Below, in pieces: positions 1-9,515 of a stretch of DNA of 64,000 nucleotides. Position 1 is the first letter of the stretch. Each line of letters opens with the position of its first letter. The notes under the pieces are model-generated. The model was not told the origin of the DNA, made no database searches, and saw only the letters and a program-made list of their open reading frames with translations. Source of the stretch: Prorocentrum cordatum (Eukaryota > Sar > Dinophyceae > Prorocentrales > Prorocentraceae); NCBI GenBank assembly GCA_963575745.1, contig CAUYUJ010001754.1:1-64000 (forward strand), written 5' to 3'. The position numbers and the translations under genes are program-made.

Positions 1-59
1 AGCCTGAGGCGCTACCATTGCGCCACCCTTCCGCAGCCTCTTTGGCACAAAAGTTATCA
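1..59 (+). repeat. 3' end of the 5' LTR
   Basis: Bases 1-59 repeat 5,582-5,640 with changes at positions 12, 20 and 55. The segment ends in CA, the usual LTR terminus, directly before the primer site. Only the tail of the LTR is in the window. Confidence 0.85.
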
Positions 60-71
60 TGGTAGCGGAGC
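60..71 (+). promoter_or_regulatory. Primer binding site, initiator-Met tRNA type
   Basis: TGGTAGCGGAGC follows the LTR terminal CA at once. It resembles the TGGTATCAGAGC primer site of many copia elements, which pairs with the 3' end of initiator tRNA-Met. The dinoflagellate tRNA itself is not in the window, so pairing is inferred. Confidence 0.65.
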
Positions 72-177
72 TGGCCACGGCCAAGTCCCGGTGGGCGCCC
101 CTCCCCGCGCGTAGGCTGGCCATAGCTCCCGCCGCCGCGGCCGCAGGACGTGCTTTGATCCACGGCGACGCGCTGAC

Positions 178-595
178 ACAGCAGTTGGCCAAGGTCTACG
201 TGACCAAGCAGCTGAACGAGGTCTACGTGGCCAAGCAGCTGGACAGGGTCTACGTGACCGCAGGAGTGTTGAACGAGGTCTGCGTCACCACAGGAGCGTT
301 GAACGAGATCTACGTGACCACAGGGCAGAAGAACGAGGTTTACGTGACCACGGAGCAGAAGAACAAGGTCTACGTGACCGCAGAGCTGAAAGACGAGGTC
401 TACGTGACCACCGACGAGCAGAACGACGTTCCGTGACCGCAGACAAGCAGTACAAGGTCTCCGTGACCACAGACGAGCAGGACAAGGTCTACGTGACCAC
501 AGACAAGGAATACGACGTCTACGTGACCACAGACAAGGAGTACGAGGTCTACGTGACCACAGATAAGCAGGACGAGGTCTACGTGACCATGACGG
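178..595 (+). repeat. Decapeptide-coding minisatellite in gag
   Basis: About 14 tandem copies of a 27-30-bp unit encode variants of EVYVTTDKQD. Unit lengths are multiples of three, so the array stays in frame except for a frame change near 430 where a unit has lost a base. The array forms the start of the gag-like frame. Its role is unknown. Confidence 0.8.
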
Positions 596-1584
596 AGCCT
601 GGTGCTGAGTGGCAGGGCTTCGGGCTGAAACCACCGACGTTCGACGGCCACGACGAGACGTGGACGGAATGGAGTTTCGTGATGAGGGCTTACCTGGGAG
701 GTCAAACGGCGCAAACGCTGAACCTCCTGGAGGCGGCTGAGCAGCGAGGAGATCCAGACATCTGTATGGCAGAGACCTTGCATCGTCTGGGAGCGAAGGA
801 GTTGCGGCGACGAAGAGGATGCTCTTCGCGCTGGTCATGGCAGTGAAGGGCAGCGCGCAGATGCTGATCAGGAGCGTAGAAGATCAGAACGGAGCGCTGG
901 CATGGCGAGCGCGGATCAAACGCTGCGAGTTTGCGACGACAATGAGGGCTCAGAGTATCACGACGGCAATTCTCAACGTGAAGAATTTCCTCTCGGACCT
1001 GGCAGGGTTCGAGCAGTGCCACTCAGACTGGGAGCGCGACATCCGGCGCTACGAGACGGCGTCGGGAGAAGTGTTGAATGCAGGAGTCAAGAAGCGCATC
1101 TACCTACAGAAGGCGCCGAATCACATCAGAACGATACTACAGATGCAGTACGACTGATCGGCACCACGATGCACGCGCACCAGCGGCGACGGTGCACGAG
1201 GGCGGGCACCAGCCGAAGTGTGCAAGCCCAATACAGGACTTGGAGCCGAAGGCAGTAAAGGAAACTGAACCTCAGGAGCCATGGGGGTGGACGCGCTGAC
1301 GCGACAGCATCCCGAAGGCAAGGGCAAAGACGGCAAATGTTAAGGTGGAGACAACAAAGGCAAAAGCAGCGGCAAAGACCAGAAGGGCAAGGGCGCGGAT
1401 CCCATGGCGAGGGCAGCATCAGCACGACAGCCAGCCTGGAATATGTCAGGAGAACCTGGGGCGAGGCCATGCTACGCACGTGGCCAGGGGGGCACTGCGC
1501 AAGGGATTGCCGGCGTCGAAAGGAGAACCCCAACTGCGACAAGGGTGAGCAGAAGGCCAGGAAGGAAGGGCGAACGAGATCGCG

Positions 1585-2298
1585 ATGTACGACGGCTGGA
1601 GCAAAATTATCACACCACCACCACGGAGTCCAGCACCCTCGACGGCAGGACCTTCAGTCAGCCACGTGGGAGCAGGAGTCCGAGCGACCACCGCGATAGA
1701 CGAGCACGCGACAGAGCGGGGAAGTGGCTTCATCTTCGCAGTTGCGAAGGACTGGAAGCCAAAGGTGCCGGAGAGAAGGATCTACAGCATGATGGGGAAC
1801 GGCGCGCGGCGTTCGTTCTGGATGCTGACGGGCAACTGCGCACATGAGCACGCGCGCGGCATCAGGGGCTTCCCGAACGTGGAGCTCAGACCAGGACGCA
1901 ACCCCAACCTGGCGGTCGCAGACGGCGCGCCGCTGGGGTACTACGCATCGAAGACGATGACACTCTACATAGCAGGCGACAGTATGGAGTTCCAGGTCAC
2001 TGACGTGAAGCAGCTCACCAGGAGCGCGGGCAAGTTCTGCAGCAGGGCGGAGAATAGCGTGGCGCGGCACGACGGCAAAGGAGGGCTGCCGAGGCGCGAG
2101 ACGGCAGGATTGGTCAAGCTTAAGACTATCAACCACTACGCATTAGAGCGCTGGACCAATATGTTCGACGACATGGAGGAGGTCCACCGGGAGATGGCGC
2201 TGCCAGCGCCGATCGGGGCAGCAGTCGCAGCAGCGCGACCAGGTGAAGAGGGCGAAGACGGAGGCGCAGTCCAGCGAGCATCGGCAGGAGGGCCTTGA
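1585..2298 (+). pseudogene. Protease-like segment of copia polyprotein
   Basis: The frame 1,585-2,298 encodes a segment with NLAVADGAPLGYYASKTMTL and MEFQVTDVKQLTRSAGKF, the pattern seen where the aspartic protease of dinoflagellate copia elements normally lies between the zinc knuckle and integrase. I see no clear catalytic D-S/T-G triad, so it may be inactive or too diverged. The 3' part (2,150-2,500) is Glu/Gln/Arg-rich linker broken by a stop at 2,298. Confidence 0.5.
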
Positions 2299-2519
2299 GT
2301 TCGACCGCCAGGAGAGCGGCAGCAACCACGGGTCGTATCTCGAGGAGCTGCAGATGCACTGGCGGATGCGCCGCCAGAAGGGCCAGTGGCAGTTGCCGAC
2401 GATCGCGAGACGGTAGAGCCCCAGACAACAGCCAGTGGACTACCTGAGAGCCAAGTGCGGAGGGGGTCGAGAGGCACTAGCTGACGCACTACCCAGCTGA
2501 ACCATGGCGTGAGATCTGC

Positions 2520-3179
2520 ATGCAGGCGAAGGCCAACGACGTAGCCCACAAGAAGAAGGATAGACGCGACGAGCTGATCCCACTGCTGAGCTTCGACTAC
2601 GGCCAGGCGGGCATCGAGGGGGGCCCCGTCAACTTTGAGTTCGCGGTGGGCAGCGACGACGCTTCGACAGGGGGCATCTGGAGCACGGCCATCATCCAGA
2701 AAGGTCGAGGCGACGTCTACACAGTGGCCTCGGCGGTTTCGCGGCTAGCCGAATTGGGGCCCTCGCGGGTGGAACTAAAATCAGGAGGAGCCGCCGGGTT
2801 CTCATTCATCATGGCAGCCAGGGCCAGGGCGATCAAAGACGGCATCTGTGAGACGATCCTCATGGGGCAGTCGGAGAGGTACAACAGCCAGGCGAACGGC
2901 AGGGCCGAAAAGGGCCATCCAGACGGTGAGGAAGCAAGTGAGGACGCTGATGCTGCAGGTCAACAAGAAGCTGAACCACGACCTCAAGCCCGACACCCCA
3001 TTCCTTACGTGGTTGCCAAGGCATGCAGCGTGGCTCTACAACAGATGCATGGTGGCATTAACCTCGTACCCTACGGGAAGACCCACATGCTCAAGCACCA
3101 GAAGCCCATCGTCGCAGCCGGCGAGGCAGTGATCTGCAGGAGGCCAGGAGCCCAGGTCAATAAGCTGGAGTTGTCGTGA
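2520..3179 (+). pseudogene. Copia integrase core, inactivated
   Basis: The integrase fold is recognisable from LLSFDYG (first catalytic Asp), through VSRLAELGPSRVELKSG, to SERYNSQANGRAEK (catalytic Glu region). The second catalytic Asp is missing: the expected K-x-D-G reads KSGG. The reading shifts near 2,910 into the next frame (AIQTVRKQVRTLMLQVNKKL, then DTPFLTWLPRHAAWLYNR) and returns near 3,060 (YGKTHMLKHQKP). A TGA at 3,177-3,179 stands where a Trp codon is expected (LELS-stop-LEGIWLGR), separating it from the RT frame that continues in phase. Two compensating frameshifts, a lost Asp and a nonsense codon make it dead. Confidence 0.8.
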
Positions 3180-3212
3180 CTGGAGGGCATCTGGCTAGGA
3201 CGCGGCGCGAGG

Positions 3213-3437
3213 GTGGACGAGCACCTGATCGGAACGCCGACGGGAGCGCGCAGGTCCACGGCGGCGAAGAGGAAGATGGAGAGCCGACGCTGGGACAAGG
3301 AGCTGTTCGACAAGATGAGGTGGGCACCCTGGGGGCCCGCGCCAACCGCGAGGGGTGGGCCGCCAACGCAGAGGCCACCACAGAAAACGATTCTACACGG
3401 GCCGCTGTTGAACTACCTGGGCCCGAATTCGGCAGCC

Positions 3438-3478
<41 letters not shown>

Positions 3479-5338
3479 AGAACCGCAACCAGCACCACCA
3501 CAGCCAGCAGCAGCAGCAACGGCGTCAGCACCGCACGTCGACGTGGACATGGACAAGAAACGATTGGGGGCGAAGAGGCCCAGGGGCGAGGCGGCAGGAC
3601 CGTCAAAGCGGAGGGCGGCACCACCGCAGCCTGTGGGCATTCCGCTGGCAGAGAGGAGCCCCGGGCGAGAACGCGAAGGCGGAGAAGGAAACGAAGGCAA
3701 GAAGTCCAGGGTCACTACCATCCAGATGATCAGCGCGGTCAGGGAGATGCGCGAGAAGCCGCAGGTGGAGGATGATGAGACGCGCCCGCTGGAGGACGAC
3801 TTCACGGAGGTGAGGAAGGAGCGCTTGGAGAAGATCGCAGGAGACGGCAAGAAGATCGCACAGGCAATCCCGATCAAGGACACGACGTCCAAGATCCCGA
3901 CGGGGAAGTGGGTCGACATCTACCAGGCGGACGGCAGCAAGAAGAGTCGGTGGACCACGAGGGGCTTCGAGCAGCAGGTGCACGGGCACGAGAACTTCGT
4001 AGCCACGACTCCCTCACTTCCGCACCTGAAGGCGATGCTGGCCAACGCGGAGTTGCACGACCACGTGGTGGCGCTTGGCGATTGCAGTGGAGCGTTCTAC
4101 CAGGCGCACCTCGCCGAGGACCGCATCTTCCTGGAACCACCACCAGAAGTAGGAGTACTTGAAGGGCATGTTCGGGAGGCGATGCGCGCATTTCCAGGAC
4201 CCAAAGGAGCGCCGAAGGCTTGGGAGGACCACAGTGCGAACACCATGGAGGAGCTTGAGATGGCCAGGGGCCACTACGACGGGTGTCTCTTCATGAAGCT
4301 GAGCAATAGGATGAAGGCTGGGAGGCGCGCCGACGACTTCCTAATCGCTGGGCCGAGCGGCGACGTGGACAAGTTGTTAGATGCAATGGGAGAGAGACTG
4401 AAGTCACTGGACGCGGTGGAGCTCACCAAGAACGGAGATCAGGCGACGTTCCTGAACATGCAGGTGGGGAAAGTCGAGGGCGGCTACACGATCAGCGGCA
4501 AGACGAGCTTGATCGACGATATCCTGAAGGAGCTAGGCTTGGACACGGCGAAGCCATCAGTACTGTTCGAGACCAAGAACGAGATGCGCATGAAGAACGA
4601 CGAGCTGAAGGTAGACACGGTGGGTCACAGTCGCTATAGGACCTGTGCGGGGAAGCTGCTACAGTTGGCGATCCGCCGTCCTGACATTCAACATGGAGTC
4701 GAGGGCCGAGTTCAACAGCAAGTGCATGTCAGGACCGACAGAGAAGGACCTGAGGAGGTTGAAGAAGATGGCTCGGTACCTCGCAGGCACGCGAGACTAA
4801 GATATGCAGTTGATTCCGAACAGAGGAGGTATTGCAGTGGAGTGCTGGTAGACGCAGACTGGGCCGATGACAAGACCGACAGGATCTCGACGAGCGGCGG
4901 CATCCTGAAGTACCGCGGATGCACCGACCTGTCGTGGTCCAGACGCCAGGGCTGCGTGGCATTCAGTTCGGCGGAGAGCGAGCTATATGCGCTGGGATCG
5001 GCTATCGTTTTCGTTTTTTGTTTCTTACCTATCATTTAGCGGGATCGGGGGCAGCGGAGGCTCTCGGACTAGCATCACTACTCGATGAGTGGAGGAAGAA
5101 GACGAATCCGCTCGTGATGAGCGACAGCAGCAGTGCGCTACACATCGTGAGGAAGCGCGGGCCAGGAAAGATGAAACACGTGGAGGCTCGTTTCCTGGCG
5201 ATGCAACAGTGGCGAGAACAAGGGCGGTTGAGTTTCGGCAACGTATGCACTCACGAGAACCCGAACGATATGATGACCAAGCCGATGACAAAGGAGAAGC
5301 TGGATACATTATCGGAGATGGCTGGCTCGGTACGCTAG
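3213..5338 (+). pseudogene. Copia reverse transcriptase (RVT_2) and RNase H
   Basis: The frame continues in phase from the integrase. The linker holds a polyalanine run (3,435-3,470). RVT_2 starts at about 3,900 with KWVDIYQADGSKKSRWTTRG and includes VVALGDCSGAFYQAHL, carrying the first polymerase Asp. The signature second box, usually HVDD or YVDD, reads RADDFLIAG at about 4,325-4,350, so one key position has changed. RNase H follows (VDADWADDKTDRISTSGG, CVAFSSAESELYAL) but is cut by a 47-bp insertion at 4,994-5,048 that introduces a stop. The remainder (EALGLASLLDEWRKKTNPL to MMTKPMTKEKLDTL) lies in another frame up to 5,338. Confidence 0.87.
4994..5048 (+). mobile_element. Small insertion in RNase H with 8-bp direct repeats
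   Basis: GGGATCGG occurs at 4,994-5,001 and again at 5,041-5,048, flanking 39 bp of T-rich sequence unlike its GC-rich surroundings. Ignoring one repeat and the 39 bp brings the RNase H reading back into one frame. This is the picture of a short insertion with a target-site duplication. Its class is unknown. Confidence 0.6.
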
Positions 5339-5356
5339 CAGGGAGAGAGAGAGGCT

Positions 5357-5640
5357 TGAGCCCAGGCGGGTGAGACATGAGTGAGAAGGTTACCTGCCTG
5401 TGTAGTAGAGCATCGGAAGATGAATGTTTGAGGGGAGGAGGACCTCAGTGGCCGAGCTACCCCCCCCTTCCATTTTAGAGGCTATTTTGATAGCGTTTCC
5501 TTCCGAGGTCTGGGTCCAGAGTGGACCTGGCGCCCTCGAGGGCGTGTTGAAGGAAACCGAGGAGAGGGGAGGTTCAACCAGAGCCTGAGGCGTTACCATT
5601 TCGCCACCCTTCCGCAGCCTCTTTGGCACAAAAGTCATCA
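5357..5640 (+). repeat. 3' LTR with upstream polypurine tract
   Basis: The RNase H frame stops at 5,338. A purine run (5,341-5,354) follows, and LTR-type TG starts are possible at 5,357 or 5,371; the latter follows a second purine-rich stretch. The LTR ends in CA at 5,640. If it starts at 5,371 it is 270 bp. Only its last 59 bases can be compared with the left LTR. The sequence carries a polyC run at 5,461. Confidence 0.65.
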
Positions 5641-5690
5641 AAACGCCCAGCTCGAAAAAATTCAGTCGCCAGGTCCCCAGACCCCCCACG

Positions 5691-6460
5691 TCATGATTTT
5701 TTCATTGCGTCGACCCCTGGAGGTCTCGACCCATTCCCTGGACCAGTTTTTTATCCCGAGTCGTTTCTTGACGGTCCCGAGGGCCGGTAAACCCCAGAGA
5801 CCGAAAATAGCGAAAAACTTGCCGCCATGATTTTTTCATTGCCCGAGGGGGTCTGGGACTTCAAAGGAGGCGGGGTGCAGGGAGGCGCGCCGGCCCGCGC
5901 CCGGCCCGGCGGGCCTCGGCCCCAGCGGGCGCGCGCCTCTATAGACGCCGGCCAGCAGCTCCGCTCTGCAGCCCGCGCCGGGCGGCAGTGGAGCGGGCCG
6001 CAGCCAGATGCGGCAACCCGGCAGGCCGAGGTGGCGCGCGGCGGCCCCCACCTCCGGCCAGCCGCCGCGCTGGAGGAGGGCGTGCACGTGCACGCCCTCC
6101 ACCAGTGCACGTGCGCGTGTACGTGCACGCGCACGTGCACGAGGCCGCGCCCGCGGCAACGGCCCGAGCCACCGCCTGCGCCGCCTCCGCGGCGCGGGCA
6201 GCCGCGGCGCGCGCGGCGGCCTCGGCGGGCCTGGCGCCCCCGGCCCCGAGCACGGGGCGCGGTCGCCACCGCGGCGACCGCCAGCGCGCGCCGGGGCGCT
6301 TGCCCGTGGCCCTCTGGCCCCCCAGACCTCCTGCGGTAATGATTTTTTCATTACGTGGGCCCCCGCATGAAAAAAAATCATTACATACCCAAAAAATCAT
6401 TACATACCAAAAAAATCATTACATGACACATGTATCCGAAAAAATCATTACATGATATGT
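5691..6460. repeat. Cassette of AATGATTTTTTCATT-type motifs with GC-rich core
   Basis: ATGATTTTTTCATT occurs at 5,692 and 5,827, and with TA in front at 6,338. From 6,366 to 6,450 the reverse-oriented form AAAAAATCATTACA repeats four times. Between 5,850 and 6,330 is a GC-rich stretch open on both strands, with CGTGCACG repeats near 6,080-6,140. A plus-strand frame there ends PPDLLR-stop at 6,337-6,339, and the stop is the TAA of the TAATGATTTTTTCATT motif. The same stop context (YPDLLR-stop) lies in opposite orientation at 30,880-30,900. No function can be assigned. Confidence 0.6.
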
Positions 6461-6463
6461 TAC

Positions 6464-6464
<1 letters not shown>

Positions 6465-6513
<49 letters not shown>

Positions 6514-6515
6514 GG
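6465..6515. repeat. (TA)n microsatellite
   Basis: A nearly pure TA run interrupted by single C bases. It adjoins the AATCATTACA cluster, as does the TA run at 30,712. Confidence 0.9.
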
Positions 6516-7530
6516 AAGCAGAACGGGTTCCAGGTCGTCCTGCCCTGCTCCGACCTTTTCCGCCTATTGATGCATCGATATCCCAGTGTAGCCACACGCA
6601 ACGGCGGCACTGCCGTGCGCTCCAGATTAGGACCTGGAACGGGAGGAGGCGGAAGGATGGAAATAGAGGGGGGGTCGCTATTTCCTCAAATGCATGCGAT
6701 GTCGCATGTCTGCGCGGAGGCGCGCCACCCCATTCCAGCCCCTAATTCTGCCTCGCGGGCACTGAGCAGCCGGAAGGGGGAGGGAAGCGAAAAGAAAGTC
6801 GAAGAGATCCCGAGTGAGGCGGAGGTGGAGGGGGGGGATGGGCCTTATTTCCAAACGTTCATGAATGGTCGCAATATGATATCGGTGACGCTGATCTCGT
6901 GCGCATCTGCGTCATCACAGTGGCGCCGAGGTGGGAGGATGGAATAGGAGGGTGGATCGTCGGAGGAGGCGGTGGAGGAGGATGCAGGGAGGATTATTTC
7001 CAAAGCGTATGGTCGCAATGCGATATCCTTGGACGTCGACTGATCTCGCACTGCGTCCCGCGGCACGTGTGGCTGCATCGGGAAAGCGATGCGGGGGACG
7101 AGGAAGGGGGATGGAGGAGGGTGGGTTTCCTCGAAGATTGCAATGCGCATGCGCATGCGAACGCCACGCGTCGGCGCACGCCCCCGCGCCAAGCCCTCGC
7201 TGCACGCGATGAGCCGATCGAAGGGGGGGAGGGGGGGGGGCGAGACAACTGATCGCCAGGAGCGTGGGCGGCCCATCTGCAATAATGCAGCGGCCAGCTT
7301 CACGCGCTAATTGTCTAGAGGGGAAAGGAGAGGATAGTATATAATATGAACAATCAGGGGCGAAGGCGTGGATGTGGAGATTGGCGGGGAGAAGGCGGTG
7401 ATTCCAATCGAATCGTGTTGGGCAAGGGGGGAGAGAGGCGGCCTGCGGGCCTGCAGCTCGCTCGAGCAGTGCCAGCCAGCAGTGCAGAATAATTATTCTG
7501 CCGCCAGCGATCGAATTCGGAGTGGGATAA
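6516..7530. other. Non-coding, degenerate tandem units
   Basis: No convincing gene. Three diverged units of about 150-170 bp (near 6,660, 6,845 and 6,995) share a purine-rich lead (GGAGGATGGAA-like), TTATTTCC, and GGTCGCAATRYGATATC followed by CTGATCTCG. The rest, to 7,530, shows nothing I can identify. Confidence 0.5.
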
Positions 7531-7534
7531 GGAT

Positions 7535-7640
7535 CCGCGTGTGCGCGTGCGTGTGTGCGTGTGCGTGCGCGCGCGCGCGCGTGTGAGTGTGTGTGTGTGC
7601 GCGCGCGCGTGTGTGCGTGTGTGTGCGTGTGTGCGCGAGG
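7535..7640. repeat. (GT)n/(GC)n microsatellite
   Basis: Alternating GT and GC dinucleotides over about 100 bp, a possible Z-DNA-forming run. Confidence 0.9.
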
Positions 7641-7731
7641 GAGGGAGGGGGCGATGCAAAGCGAGGGAAGCGGCGCCGCTCTCATCAGAGCGGCAGCTAA
7701 CTTCGAAAAGTATGCAAGGGCGTAAAGGCCG

Positions 7732-7875
7732 AGAAGCGGCGCCGCGCTCCGATCGGGGGCGGCAGCAGGCCTCTCGCACGCCAGCGACAGAATAAGAATT
7801 ACGGGATGGCCCAAGGCGAGAAGCGGCGCCGCGCTCCGATCGGAGGCGGCAGCAGGCCTCTCGCAAGCCAGCGTC
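7732..7875 (+). repeat. Tandem 87-bp duplication
   Basis: GAGAAGCGGCGCCGCGCTCC begins at about 7,732 and again at 7,819. About 50 bp are nearly identical, including GGCAGCAGGCCTCTCGCA. Confidence 0.8.
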
Positions 7876-7910
7876 GAGAGTCACAGGATCGAGAGTGTGC
7901 GTGTGTGTGT

Positions 7911-8355
7911 GCGTGTGTGGCCACGTGTGTGAGAGATCGAGAGAAGAGCGTAAAGATGCGTGTCGTGCGTGCCGGAGGGAGGGGGAGGAACGGAGGGAGA
8001 AAGGGATCCCGAGGGAGGGAGGGGCGACGGAGGGGGGATAGGGCTGTATAGGAGCTCGTATCTTAAACATCGGTTCGGTCCTCTCCGAGGTTGGCTGATC
8101 AATAGTTGAGCGTGCGTGCATGTGTGCGTGTGTGTGTGGCCACGTGTGTGAGAGAGATCGAGAGAAGAAGAGCGTAAAGATGCGTGTCGTGCGTGCCGGA
8201 GGGAGGGGGAGGAACGGAGGGAGAAAGGGATCCCGAGGGAGGGAGGGGCGACGGAGGGGGGATAGGGCTGTATAGGAGCTCGTATCTTAAACATCGGTTC
8301 GGTCCTCTCCGAGGTTGGCTGATCAATAGTTGAGCGTGCGTGCATGTGTGCGTGT
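7911..8355 (+). repeat. Recent tandem duplication, about 220-bp units
   Basis: Unit 1 (7,911-8,130) and unit 2 (8,131-8,355) are almost identical, differing mainly by 2- and 3-base indels in the GAGAGATCGAGAGAAG stretch. Both run from GGCCACGTGTGTGAGAGA to a GT-rich tail, so the junction probably arose through the GT repeat. Confidence 0.9.
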
Positions 8356-9284
8356 GTGTGCGTGTGTGCACTGTGCGTGCGAAGGTGGGGAATCAGCGCC
8401 GCCGCCCTCAAGCGACGCTCGTGGCCGCCGACGCCTCGACCTGAGGAGAATTGGAGAGTGGAGGGTGGATTGGGGAGGGTGGCGGGGGATTGAGAAGGAT
8501 TGGAAGGTGGAGGGTCCACGTGGAGGGACGCCTGGAGCACCATCACCATCATGAGGATGTTCACCTGCATGTGGAACTTGAATTCCAGGATGATGTGGAA
8601 ACCGAGGGTCCACGAACACAAGCATGGCCCCGTGCGAGGGGAGTCGGCGAAAAAAAAACAGTCGCTCGAGCCCTGCGAGCGGCCAATCGCTCCAGGGATC
8701 GAGGTTATAATGCGATTGAGTGGGGTGGAAGGGGAGAGGTGCTGAGAGGGGAAGGGCGAGGGGAGGGGAAGGGAGAGAGCAGGAGATAGAGGGGAGGAGA
8801 AGAGGATGGGAGGAAGAGGGGATGATTGCGGACTGATCCTCCGATCCCATATATACACGCACACGCGAACGCACGCACACACACACGACCACGCATGCAC
8901 ACGCCACGCAATCATAAACCCTCCCCTGCTCCATCCGCCTCCGAGAAGGGAAGGGGGGAAGGGAGTAATCAAACATCGCCCGTGGTTCTGGATCACAAGC
9001 CCTCGAGAACTATATAATCGAACTGCACCGCCACTTCTCGAAACCATGCGCTGCCAGACATCTCAGGGATCCACTCCGAGAGGCGGGTCCATGTCGGCCC
9101 TATTGATGCTATCATTCGCTCGTTCGGTCTGAGGGGGGCTGAAAGACCTTTTCCTTCGAAGGCCAAGGAAGACAGTCAGTACTCGAGCACGCAGAAAAAG
9201 GGGAACCCTCACTCCCTGGCCCCCTTCCCGTCTTTCATCCACCCTTCTTTTTGGTATTCGTTTATGTCCACCATTGCCTGCGCC
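8356..9284. other. Non-coding stretch with purine-rich and CA repeats
   Basis: GGGGAGG-rich runs (8,440-8,510; 8,720-8,820) and a CACACG run (8,855-8,900). I see no gene-like segment. Confidence 0.5.
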
Positions 9285-9515
9285 TGGATAGCCCCGACGA
9301 GAACGAGAACCGACCGATGGGCACCGTGACCAAACCACTCCCTTAAGACAGCAGTACGCCCGCGCAGCTCCCTCGAAAAGTGACTCCCCAGACATCGAGA
9401 TGTCTAGGGGATGACCTTTTCGAGAAACCTGACGTAGAACGTACTGCCGCCATGGAGCGACTTGGCCACAGTGCCCATGAGCCGATTCTCATTCTCGTCA
9501 GGGTACGTCCAGTAC
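9285..9515. repeat. Long imperfect inverted repeat over a gene 3' end
   Basis: Arms of about 105-110 bp (9,285-9,390 and 9,405-9,515) meet at the perfect 16-bp palindrome AGACATCGAGATGTCT (9,390-9,405). The right arm encodes, on the minus strand, the last 35 or so residues and the TAG (9,404-9,406) of the transposase-like gene. The left arm is a diverged mirror copy: read on the plus strand it gives PDENENRPMGTVTKPL against PDENENRLMGTVAKSL of the gene. Confidence 0.85.

Larger units (their letters stand above)
59..1560 (+). pseudogene. Gag-like region with broken zinc knuckle
   Basis: After the decapeptide array, 589-840 encodes a segment with FDGHDETWTEWSFVMRAYL, like the capsid-like gag of copia elements. 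Coding continues in another frame through 819-1,157 (ending near QKAPNHIRTILQMQYD). At 1,470-1,512 a CX2CX4HX4C zinc knuckle can be recognised: Cys, Tyr, Ala, then Arg where the second Cys should be, followed by a G run that is one base short, so HCARDC is read in the next frame. The knuckle would bind RNA in a working Gag. Several frameshifts make this a pseudogene. Confidence 0.7.
1..5640 (+). mobile_element. Degenerate Ty1/copia-type LTR retrotransposon
   Basis: The window opens inside the 5' LTR and the element runs to the end of the 3' LTR. Bases 1-59 match 5,582-5,640 with only 3 differences, which fixes both LTR 3' ends. Between them are, in the order expected for copia elements, a primer binding site, gag with a zinc knuckle, a protease-like region, integrase, and reverse transcriptase with RNase H. 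The frame is broken by several frameshifts, a nonsense codon and a 47-bp insertion, so the copy cannot make a full polyprotein. LTR similarity of about 95% over the short overlap suggests moderate age. The 5' end of the left LTR and any target duplication lie outside the window. Confidence 0.88.

Noticed and set aside
7881-9047. 388-codon minus-strand frame with repeated Arg/Pro/His segments
   Set aside because: Its repetition mirrors the 220-bp tandem duplication and GT repeat. The composition is that of translated simple sequence.
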